From positions 1-7,866 of the forward strand of contig JAFUDW010000053.1 in the NCBI GenBank assembly GCA_017464225.1: 7,866 bases of DNA. Reading direction: 5' to 3'. Of the stretch, positions 1 through 5,452 are shown piece by piece. The first letter of the stretch is position 1. Each line of letters opens with the position of its first letter. The DNA is from Clostridia bacterium (GTDB lineage Bacteria > Bacillota_A > Clostridia > Christensenellales > Aristaeellaceae). Below the pieces are notes generated by a model. It was not told the origin of the DNA. It saw nothing but the letters and a program-made list of their open reading frames with translations, and ran no database searches. Made by a program: the position numbers and the translations under genes.

Positions 1-813
1 AAGATAAAGCGGCGCGCTGACGCACTCCGCCTGTACGGCAATGATCCTGCCAGCCTTTTCCAGGGCATCAAAGGCCGCCTGCCGCTGGGCCGTATCCATG
101 CCAATGCCCAGCCAGGCATCCGACCGGCGGTTCCACATCAGTCCCACCGCGCCGATCCTGCGCAGCACGCGCCACTGAATGAAATCGCTCTCCTGCGGGC
201 AGGGATCCGGCGCGCTCAGCAGCTCTTGGGGAAAATACTTTTCGGCAAGATCGTAATATTTCCGAGCGCCTGTTTTATGATGGATCAGCAGTACGCCGTC
301 GGTATAAAGCTGCTCCAGCACGGAGCGGGCGGCCTGGGACTGCTTATGCCAGTTGCCGCTCCAATGCATGGAGGAATGCCAAAATATCCGCCCTTCGATG
401 GGCAGCGTATCGCTGCTGACCGGACCGTTGGCGCGGATATAAGCAATTGCCCGCTCCTCCAGCGCTGGGATATCGGCAAAGCGTTCGCCGTGTGCGCGGC
501 TCATTTCGCGATACCGAGCAAAATACGGCCAGTCCTCCCGGGGCCAGATCGCCAGCTCCTTATCGGTATAGTCCACCAGCTGCCTGTCCTTATATAAAAG
601 ATCATATAACGTTGACTTTTTGAAGCCCCGCACCCGGGACTGGAGCGTCAGCTCGGCGTTCCTTCCGCATACGTCCACCGGATCAAACTGGATGCACCCT
701 GCCTGGCGCACATAGCTCAGCGCGCCTTCCTTGCCGGAAAAGCGATGCTTTCCCAGCAGCCCCTGCTTGCACAGAATAAACCGCTTCGCCTGATCACGGG
801 TCACTTTTTCCAT
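1..813 (-). CDS. YcaQ/AlkX-family DNA glycosylase (winged-helix, HTH_42), 3' end cut by window edge
   Basis: The 271 visible residues match the YcaQ/AlkX family, winged-helix DNA glycosylases that in E. coli unhook interstrand crosslinks and remove bulky alkylated bases. Family members are about 400 residues, so the last third lies outside the window. Seen directly: the N-terminal helix ends in a Q-F-D triad at residues 42-44, which fits the catalytic Q-hydrophobic-D signature of AlkX; its relative AlkZ has Q-hydrophobic-Q. Residues 146-190 hold the family block HWSG, KQSQAAR and RKYYDLAEKYFP. The ATG start is supported by GGGGAGG seven bases upstream and a promoter just beyond that. The frame stays open upstream of the ATG, so a longer protein is formally possible but unlikely. 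The gene stands alone, and nothing beside it suggests a dedicated repair operon. Substrate is inferred from the family only; the wider family also contains poorly characterised transcription-factor-like members. Confidence 0.85.
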   Translation of the reverse strand, partial: MEKVTRDQAKRFILCKQGLLGKHRFSGKEGALSYVRQAGCIQFDPVDVCGRNAELTLQSRVRGFKKSTLYDLLYKDRQLVDYTDKELAIWPREDWPYFARYREMSRAHGERFADIPALEERAIAYIRANGPVSSDTLPIEGRIFWHSSMHWSGNWHKQSQAARSVLEQLYTDGVLLIHHKTGARKYYDLAEKYFPQELLSAPDPCPQESDFIQWRVLRRIGAVGLMWNRRSDAWLGIGMDTAQRQAAFDALEKAGRIIAVQAECVSAPLYL

Positions 814-820
814 GCCTTTT

Positions 821-827
821 CCTCCCC
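821..827 (-). promoter_or_regulatory. Ribosome binding site of the YcaQ-like gene
   Basis: On the minus strand this reads GGGGAGG, seven bases before the ATG at 813. It settles the start at this ATG rather than at the in-frame ATG at 924, which has no comparable site. Confidence 0.75.
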
Positions 828-846
828 GGCAGCGTTTTCTTTCAGT

Positions 847-875
847 ATTATACCGCAAAAGAGCTTCCCCGGCAA
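847..875 (-). promoter_or_regulatory. Sigma-A-type promoter for the YcaQ-like gene
   Basis: On the minus strand the -35 box TTGCCG (875-870) is followed by a 17-base spacer and a perfect -10 box TATAAT (852-847). Transcription would start near 840 and give a leader of about 27 bases with the ribosome binding site in it. Spacing and position both fit. Confidence 0.65.
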
Positions 876-988
876 TCGCTCTCCTGCGCGAGCCGCCTTC
901 ACCCTTCAAATACGCAATGGCCATGTTGATGCTTCCGTTTTCATGATTCGGTACATTACAACATGATTTGCAGGAAAATGCACAGTTC

Positions 989-1034
989 AAAAAAGCCACG
1001 GACAGGATCGCAGCAAACTGTCAGTGGCTTTTTT
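989..1034. terminator. Bidirectional-looking rho-independent terminator of the secreted-protein gene
   Basis: An 11-base arm (AAAAAAGCCAC, 989-999) pairs with its complement at 1024-1034. After one mismatch the stem continues as GACAG (1001-1005) with CTGTC (1018-1022), around a 12-base loop. The arm ends in six A on one side and six T on the other, so the hairpin has a T-tract in either direction. It lies 25 bases past the stop of the minus-strand gene at 1059 and most likely serves that gene. A smaller hairpin, ATGATC (1045-1050) with GATCAT (1057-1062), overlaps that stop codon. Confidence 0.85.
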
Positions 1035-1058
1035 CATGCAGCAAATGATCATCCCGGA

Positions 1059-2411
1059 TCATCGTGAAGCCGCATCACAGGTAATATCATAAAAGCTCAA
1101 GGGCGCTGAGTTTTCGTTTTCCCAGTATCTCCCTTCAAACGTAAGGGAGGAAAGGCCGTCAAAATCAGGCAAATACTCCTTGATATTTTGCAGTTTTAAA
1201 TACATATTGCTCTCTTCGTTCTCATTATCGAGATATGCTTCGGTCGATGAAGCGATATCTCCTCCAAAATCCACAGTCCGCCCATTTATTTTGGCCAGCT
1301 TCACTTCCGCCCTGGCTCCTTCCTGCGCTCCTTCCATGCGCAAAACGATACGCAGTTCCGGGAAGGAATGGTAGTATTCATCCGAAAGAATCAGTTTCAT
1401 TCCATTATGTTCCAGCAGTATGGTTTTCGGGATCTTCCTGTCCTTATCGATTCCAAGCCTGGCAATCGGATCCAGCCGCAATGCAGCCAATTCTTCCGGA
1501 TTGGGGAAGCGCAAAGCATCCGACGGGATGCTCTCCCGGCTGATTGACAGGCTCAGTCTGTAATAAGCTTTCGTATGATACAGCTGGAAAGTGTATGAAT
1601 CATCCACCTTCACTTTTTCGGATTTTCCAGTCTCCAATACATCATAATACGCTTCAATGAACCGCTTTCCCGCATCCAGCGCGTCATCCGTCAGAAAGAA
1701 CGTTGCAAACGCGGTCAAAAAATCCCTTCCTTCGTTCGGTTCCTTGCCTGCATACTGTGCGGATACAGCATAAAGACGTTCTTCCTCATCCAATGTGCCG
1801 GACCATGAATAGACAGGCTTCTTCGTCCCCGACATAATCGCAGGCTCATCCGATACGCTTCGCGAAAGCTGCTCTGCGCCGGCGTTTATGCTCTGCATAT
1901 AGGCTGCGGCATCCTCCCGCGTATACGGGATCGCTTCATACTTTCCGTTTACGCTGTATATACGCATCGTGGGATTATTGCCGGCTTCAAGCTGAACAGT
2001 AAATTTGTCATTTGTGAATTCAGCTTTTTGGTCCAAGGCCTCGATCTGCCGAATCGTCTCCTCCGCTTCCGCAAAGCGGATATCGGTTTTTTCACAAATA
2101 TTTCGGAAAAAATCCATCAGCCCCTCGGCTGGCATAATATCGCTGTTCTTTTTGCTGCGAAATACCGCGGTGAGTGAAATAAAGCCCTTTCCGTCAGGTG
2201 TCAGCTCGCCGCTTAATTCCAGCTCTTTAGCCTTCATCGACCACTTGGGTTCGCCCCAATTTATTGTCTCCTCAGGGTTATATGCCTGCATAAAGCGCAG
2301 CAGCTCATCAGAAGTCCTGAAAATGTATCCATCTATCTTTTTTGTTTCGCCATTTACCGTCATCGTGAAGAGCAGCAATGAAAAAAACAACGCTATAATA
2401 CATTTTTTCAT
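1059..2411 (-). CDS. Secreted 450-residue protein of unknown function with an internal duplication
   Basis: I do not recognise a family. The N-terminus is a clear Sec signal peptide: MKK, then a hydrophobic run at residues 4-19, then V-N-G before a probable cut at G21/E22. There is no lipobox Cys and no later membrane segment, so the mature protein should be released or loosely cell-associated. The body contains two diverged copies of one unit, residues about 29-153 and 161-290. Matching landmarks are FMQAYN/YMQSIN (40/171), SG (67/204), a DFF/TFF aromatic helix (100/237) and NDKFTVQL/DDSYTFQL (134/270). Residues about 333-446 form a third, beta-rich section starting near HNGMKLILSD, of the kind seen in Ig-like sandwich domains. 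The ATG has AAGGAGG 11 bases upstream. The gene has its own promoter and terminator. GC is about 46% in three sampled 60-base lines against about 65% in gpr, so acquisition or relaxed selection is possible. Whether it has a role in the spore cycle or the envelope is unknown. Confidence 0.85.
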   Translation of the reverse strand: MKKCIIALFFSLLLFTMTVNGETKKIDGYIFRTSDELLRFMQAYNPEETINWGEPKWSMKAKELELSGELTPDGKGFISLTAVFRSKKNSDIMPAEGLMDFFRNICEKTDIRFAEAEETIRQIEALDQKAEFTNDKFTVQLEAGNNPTMRIYSVNGKYEAIPYTREDAAAYMQSINAGAEQLSRSVSDEPAIMSGTKKPVYSWSGTLDEEERLYAVSAQYAGKEPNEGRDFLTAFATFFLTDDALDAGKRFIEAYYDVLETGKSEKVKVDDSYTFQLYHTKAYYRLSLSISRESIPSDALRFPNPEELAALRLDPIARLGIDKDRKIPKTILLEHNGMKLILSDEYYHSFPELRIVLRMEGAQEGARAEVKLAKINGRTVDFGGDIASSTEAYLDNENEESNMYLKLQNIKEYLPDFDGLSSLTFEGRYWENENSAPLSFYDITCDAASR

Positions 2412-2448
2412 TTTATTCGTTTCCTCCTTTTTTCAAATCCCTGATAGA

Positions 2449-2477
2449 ATTATAGCAAAAAATTGAAAATATCGCAA
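2449..2477 (-). promoter_or_regulatory. Sigma-A-type promoter for the secreted-protein gene
   Basis: On the minus strand, TTGCGA (2477-2472), a 17-base AT-rich spacer and a perfect TATAAT (2454-2449) lead to a predicted start near 2442, about 31 bases before the ATG. The ribosome binding site AAGGAGG (2429-2423) lies in this leader. This promoter diverges from the gpr promoter, and their -35 regions are about 11 bases apart. Confidence 0.7.
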
Positions 2478-2488
2478 TTCATCCAGGC

Positions 2489-2519
2489 GTATAAAGTTGG
2501 CTTTGGGGATGGCATACTG
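2489..2519 (+). promoter_or_regulatory. Candidate forespore (sigma-F-like) promoter of gpr
   Basis: GTATA (2489-2493), a 16-base gap and TGGCATACTG (2510-2519) resemble the Bacillus sigma-F consensus GYWTA-N16-GGNRANAMTR. The -35 matches fully, the spacing is right, and the -10 deviates at its first and fourth bases. The gene behind it is gpr, which sigma-F and sigma-G transcribe in Bacillus subtilis. The CATACT core also resembles a sigma-G -10, but then the spacer to GTATA is 19 bases. No sigma-A promoter is evident here. The assignment is inference. Confidence 0.5.
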
Positions 2520-2534
2520 AAGAAAAAAAGAAGC

Positions 2535-2540
2535 GGGAGG
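2535..2540 (+). promoter_or_regulatory. Ribosome binding site of gpr
   Basis: GGGAGG sits eight bases before the ATG at 2549. Between the in-frame stop at 2492 and this ATG there is no ATG, GTG or TTG in frame, so the start is fixed here. Confidence 0.75.
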
Positions 2541-2548
2541 CGTCTGGC

Positions 2549-3475
2549 ATGCAATATCGGACCGATCTGGCCATGGAGCGGGCGCAGGACAGCGGAGGCA
2601 TTCAGGGTGTGCGCATGCGAAATGCGCAACCGGGGCCCTTTGCGCGATGCGAAATTGAGATCCGTTCCCCGGAAGCAGCGGAAAGGCTGCAAAAACCAAT
2701 GGGGCAATATATCACTTTGGAAACGCCGCCCATCCACAGCCTTTCGGCAGCGGATCGGCAGGCCTTAACCCAGGAGATCGCCGAAAGCTTAAAGCCCTTG
2801 CTGCCCACCCATGGCGACGTGCTGGTGGTGGGGCTGGGCAACCGGCATATCACCTCCGACGCCCTGGGGAGCCGCGTATGCGAAAACGTGCTGGTGACCA
2901 GGCATTTAAAGGATACGCTTCCCCCGTCGCTGCAGGGCAGGCTCCGCGGCGTCAGCGCGCTGGCCCCGGGCGTGCTGGGCATCACCGGCATGGAAACGGC
3001 GGACATGGTGCGCGGCGCTGTGGATCAGACCAGCCCGGCAGCCGTCATTGCCGTGGACGCTCTCAGCGCCCGGGAATGCGGCCGGATCGGTACGGCCATA
3101 CAAATTACCGATACCGGCATCCAGCCCGGCAGCGGCGTGGGCAATCACCGCATGGGGCTGACCAGGGACACGCTGCACGTTCCGGTGATCGCTGTCGGCG
3201 TGCCCACAGTAGTATACAGCACGGTGATCGTGCGCGACGCGCTGGCGCTGCTGCTGCGCTCCATGCCCGAGGCGCAGGGCGATCACGCCGCGGCTGCCGA
3301 TGCCCTGACCCGCAGGCTCGCAAAGCAGCAGGTGGGCGAAATGGTGGTAACGCCCCGGGAAATCGATCAGATGGTGGGCGAATTGAGCCAGATACTCTCC
3401 ATGGGACTGAATCAGGCGCTGCAGCCCCGCCTGACCGTTCAGGAAATCGGAACGCTGATGAATGAAGCCCTTTGA
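2549..3475 (+). CDS. gpr: Germination protease GPR (spore endopeptidase)
   Basis: GPR is the unusual aspartic protease that starts degrading small acid-soluble spore proteins when a spore germinates, freeing DNA and supplying amino acids. The sequence carries the family landmarks in order: RTDLAME (4-10), VVGLGNRHITSDALG (93-107), the block SALAPGVLGITGMET (136-150), VIAVDALSAR (166-175), QITDTGIQPGSGVGN (185-199) and VPVIAVGVPTVV (211-222). Asp104 and Asp170 are 66 residues apart, the same separation as the catalytic pair Asp127 and Asp193 reported for the Bacillus megaterium enzyme. At 308 residues it is shorter than Bacillus GPR (about 370), largely through missing N-terminal sequence. Only three residues precede RTDLA, so there is almost no prosequence of the kind that keeps the Bacillus enzyme inactive. 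spoIIP follows 42 bases downstream, the same order as in Bacillus. The ATG is the only possible start and has a good ribosome binding site. Confidence 0.96.
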   Translation: MQYRTDLAMERAQDSGGIQGVRMRNAQPGPFARCEIEIRSPEAAERLQKPMGQYITLETPPIHSLSAADRQALTQEIAESLKPLLPTHGDVLVVGLGNRHITSDALGSRVCENVLVTRHLKDTLPPSLQGRLRGVSALAPGVLGITGMETADMVRGAVDQTSPAAVIAVDALSARECGRIGTAIQITDTGIQPGSGVGNHRMGLTRDTLHVPVIAVGVPTVVYSTVIVRDALALLLRSMPEAQGDHAAAADALTRRLAKQQVGEMVVTPREIDQMVGELSQILSMGLNQALQPRLTVQEIGTLMNEAL

Positions 3476-3503
3476 CCGCGCATATATATAATGCAGCCTG
3501 TAT

Positions 3504-3510
3504 GGGGAGG
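3504..3510 (+). promoter_or_regulatory. Ribosome binding site that sets the spoIIP start
   Basis: GGGGAGG lies seven bases before the ATG at 3518. An in-frame ATG at 3491 lies upstream of this site and has none of its own, so the start at 3518 is preferred. A TATAAT at 3487-3492 could be a -10 box for spoIIP, but I find no convincing -35. A partial sigma-E-like CATATATA (3481-3488) overlaps it. Confidence 0.7.
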
Positions 3511-3517
3511 GATATGC

Positions 3518-4378
3518 ATGAAGGTTTTGCGCGGGGTGATCGTCCTGTTTGCCGTCTGCGCCATGCTGACAGGGGCGGGCGCCGAGGACGAATCGCTCTT
3601 TTCTGAAATGGAAACCGCGCAGACGCCCACCGCTACCCTTTTCCCCGCGCCGCTTCCCACGCCCGCTCCGCCGGAAGGCTTCACGCTGGAGGTGATCTCC
3701 CCGTCGCAGGACAAGCCTCCCGCGCAAAACGCCTTTCGCGTGCTGATTTACCATACGCACACCTACGAGGCTTATACCGCCACGGAAGCCATGCCCTATA
3801 CGCCCACGGAAAAGTGGCGCACGGCCAACGAGGCCCGCAATATGGTAGCCGTGGGCAGTTATCTGACGGAGCTGCTGAAAAGCGCAGGCGTGGAGGTGGT
3901 ACACGATACCACGGCGTTTGAGCCTCCCACGCTGTCAACGGCTTATGAACGATCGCTGGATATGCTGAAAGAGCGGCAGGCCAACGGCGAGCGCTATGAC
4001 CTGTATATCGATCTGCACAGAGATGCCTACAGTAAAAACAACGGGCCGAATACCGTTGAAAAGGATGGCGTCACGATGGCGCGGCTGCTGATGCTGATCG
4101 GCAAAGGCACCGGCCAGACCGGAACAGGCTATGCTGAAAAGCCAAACTGGGAAAGCAACCGGCAAATCGCCCAAGCGCTGAGCAATCGGCTGAATCTTCT
4201 ATGCGACGGACTGTGCAGAGGCGTATCGCTGAAAAGCGGACGGTATAACCAGCACGTTGCCGACTGCTGCGTGCTGATCGAGGTAGGCAACAACTATAAC
4301 ACGCTGGAGGAAGCGCTGGCCGCCATGCCCTGCCTTGCCAACGCCGTCTGCACGCTGGCGGATGGGCAAATCGAATAA
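3518..4378 (+). CDS. spoIIP: Stage II sporulation protein P, SpoIIP (engulfment amidase/endopeptidase)
   Basis: SpoIIP works with SpoIID and SpoIIM at the septum. It cuts stem peptides and cross-links in peptidoglycan so that the mother-cell membrane can migrate around the forespore. This copy is 286 residues. It has an N-terminal signal or anchor (5-19, then A-G-A before Glu23), a Pro/Thr-rich linker (about 33-53) and the catalytic domain (about 72-286). The family's catalytic residues are visible: His79 in IYHTH with Glu84, His167 in IDLHRD, and Glu255 in LIEVGNNYNT. These correspond to His189, His278 and Glu359 of Bacillus subtilis. RYNQ (242-245) precedes the last motif. It is much shorter than the 401-residue Bacillus protein; the missing part is the region between anchor and catalytic domain. 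It follows gpr with a 42-base gap and ends in a strong terminator. Whether it has its own mother-cell promoter is unclear. Confidence 0.93.
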   Translation: MKVLRGVIVLFAVCAMLTGAGAEDESLFSEMETAQTPTATLFPAPLPTPAPPEGFTLEVISPSQDKPPAQNAFRVLIYHTHTYEAYTATEAMPYTPTEKWRTANEARNMVAVGSYLTELLKSAGVEVVHDTTAFEPPTLSTAYERSLDMLKERQANGERYDLYIDLHRDAYSKNNGPNTVEKDGVTMARLLMLIGKGTGQTGTGYAEKPNWESNRQIAQALSNRLNLLCDGLCRGVSLKSGRYNQHVADCCVLIEVGNNYNTLEEALAAMPCLANAVCTLADGQIE

Positions 4379-4383
4379 GGACA

Positions 4384-4426
4384 GACTGTCTTTTCGTTAT
4401 TGTATTATCGGAAAGACAGTCTTTTT
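4384..4426 (+). terminator. Rho-independent terminator after spoIIP
   Basis: A 12-base arm (4384-4395) pairs with 4410-4421 with one G-U wobble, around a 14-base AT-rich loop, followed by TTTTT. It starts six bases past the spoIIP stop. The bases just before it (GACAG, 4380-4384) can also pair with CTGTC (4386-4390), a small competing palindrome. Confidence 0.88.
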
Positions 4427-4435
4427 ATACTGCTC

Positions 4436-4465
4436 TTGCATTTCATCCCATTCGCGTCTTATAAT
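4436..4465 (+). promoter_or_regulatory. Probable promoter of murI
   Basis: A perfect TATAAT -10 (4460-4465) lies 18 bases after a weak -35, TTGCAT (4436-4441). Transcription would start near 4472, right at the ribosome binding site, giving a leader of only about 17 bases. The spoIIP terminator just upstream supports a separate transcription unit. Confidence 0.55.
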
Positions 4466-4472
4466 ACCAGTT

Positions 4473-4478
4473 GGGAGG
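4473..4478 (+). promoter_or_regulatory. Ribosome binding site that sets the murI start
   Basis: GGGAGG lies 10 bases before the ATG at 4489. An in-frame TTG at 4471 overlaps this site, so it cannot be the start. The ATG gives the N-terminus MDRSAFPIGIFDSG, typical of the family. Confidence 0.75.
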
Positions 4479-4488
4479 TATTGCTTCT

Positions 4489-5277
4489 ATGGATCGATCA
4501 GCGTTTCCCATCGGTATTTTTGACAGCGGCATGGGGGGCTTGAGCGTGCTGCGCACGGCGCTGCGCTTGCTGCCCAACGAGCGTTTTCTTTTTTTCGGCG
4601 ATATCGAAAACGCGCCTTACGGCACAAAAACAGAGGAGCAGGTTTATGCCTGCGCCCGAGCGGTGACGGGACAGCTGATAAACGCCGGCGTCAAAGCGCT
4701 GGTCATCGCCTGCAATACGGCCACGGCGGCAGCCGCCGCGCAGCTGCGGGCCGAATTTCCCGATTTTATCATCATCGGCATGGAACCCGCTCTGAAGCTG
4801 GCCCATGACCGCTGCCCGGAGGGCCGCATCCTGGTATTGGCCACGCCCGTTTCCTTGGCTTCCGAAAAATACCGCAGGCTCTATGAAAATTACGGTGAGC
4901 ACGCCGTATCGCTGCCCTGTCCCGGATTGATGGAGTTTGTGGAACGCGGCGATACCGGCAGCGAAGCGCTGAAAGCCTACCTCATGGAAAAATTTGATCC
5001 CTTTCTGACCGATGGCAGGGGAGTATCCGCCGTCGTGCTGGGCTGCACCCATTACGTTTTCCTGAAAAGCACGGTGCAATCCTTGCTGCCCGCCGGCACC
5101 AGCGTATTGGATGGCAACGAGGGCACCGTGCGCCAGCTGGGACGAAGGCTTGAACAGGCCGGGCTGCAATCCCGGACCCGTCCTGTGGGCGAGAGATTCA
5201 CGCTGGGCTTCCGGCAGCACGAAAACGCCGAAAAAACAGACGCCTTGGCCCGGGTATTGCTGCATACCCCCGAATAA
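4489..5277 (+). CDS. murI: Glutamate racemase MurI
   Basis: Cofactor-independent racemase that interconverts L- and D-glutamate in the cytoplasm, supplying D-glutamate for the second position of the peptidoglycan stem peptide. The 262 residues are the usual family length. The two catalytic cysteines are present: Cys75 in VIACNTAT and Cys186 in VVLGCTHY. Other conserved parts are GIFDSGMGGLSVL (9-21) with the Asp12-Ser13 pair, APYGTK (42-47), and PGLMEFVERG (145-154). The sequence gives no reason to doubt activity. It has its own promoter between the spoIIP terminator and the start. I find no clear terminator after it: a 6-bp inverted repeat (GGGTAT 5252-5257 with ATACCC 5264-5269) lies inside the last codons but lacks a T-tract. 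Read-through toward the next gene is therefore possible. Confidence 0.95.
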   Translation: MDRSAFPIGIFDSGMGGLSVLRTALRLLPNERFLFFGDIENAPYGTKTEEQVYACARAVTGQLINAGVKALVIACNTATAAAAAQLRAEFPDFIIIGMEPALKLAHDRCPEGRILVLATPVSLASEKYRRLYENYGEHAVSLPCPGLMEFVERGDTGSEALKAYLMEKFDPFLTDGRGVSAVVLGCTHYVFLKSTVQSLLPAGTSVLDGNEGTVRQLGRRLEQAGLQSRTRPVGERFTLGFRQHENAEKTDALARVLLHTPE

Positions 5278-5332
5278 GCATGTATAAAATAATACCAAGT
5301 TGTACAAACGGGTAATTTTTCGGGCAAAAGTA

Positions 5333-5361
5333 TTGCTATTCCGGATTACTTCTGTTAAAAT
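5333..5361 (+). promoter_or_regulatory. Extended -10 promoter of the EF-G-like gene
   Basis: TTGCTA (5333-5338), a 17-base spacer and TAAAAT (5356-5361), with TG at 5353-5354 forming an extended -10. The predicted start near 5368 gives a leader of about 85 bases. The leader contains a CTTGG/CCAAG inverted repeat (5377-5381 with 5400-5404), too short to call a regulatory structure. An 8-base palindrome TTGTACAA lies upstream at 5300-5307; its role is unknown. Confidence 0.7.
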
Positions 5362-5452
5362 AGATCATGTATGTGACTTGGAACGCAACGCCATGAAAAC
5401 CAAGCGATCATAACGCAAATCTATATTTGATTCTATAGGGGGAACGACGACA

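Noticed and set aside
2005..2466. A 153-codon plus-strand frame covering the 5' part of the secreted-protein gene
   Set aside because: It is opposite a gene with signal peptide, ribosome binding site, promoter and terminator. The hydrophobic, Ser/Phe-rich product has no family resemblance.
2878..3465. A 195-codon frame inside gpr in another reading frame
   Set aside because: The product is extremely rich in Arg, Gly and Ala, as expected from frame-shifted reading of a GC-rich gene. gpr in the main frame is intact.
3481..3492. Possible sigma-E or sigma-A promoter between gpr and spoIIP
   Set aside because: TATAAT is present and CATATATA partly fits a sigma-E -10, but no acceptable -35 element lies at the right distance, so I did not call it as a feature.
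2906..3904. A 332-codon open frame antisense to gpr and spoIIP
   Set aside because: Codon-aligned with gpr, and explained by the same avoidance of TTA, CTA and TCA. The composition is rich in H, R and G, and it covers two well-supported genes.
5252..5269. Inverted repeat at the end of murI as a terminator
   Set aside because: It is only 6 bp, lies within the coding sequence and is not followed by a T-tract.
4498..5307. A 269-codon open frame antisense to murI
   Set aside because: Also codon-aligned shadow; the sense strand encodes an intact glutamate racemase with both catalytic cysteines.
5367..5413. Two overlapping mini-ORFs (9 and 6 codons, joined by ATGA) in the EF-G-like leader
   Set aside because: Neither has a ribosome binding site, and the first starts at the predicted transcription start. 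No run of regulatory codons suggests a leader peptide.
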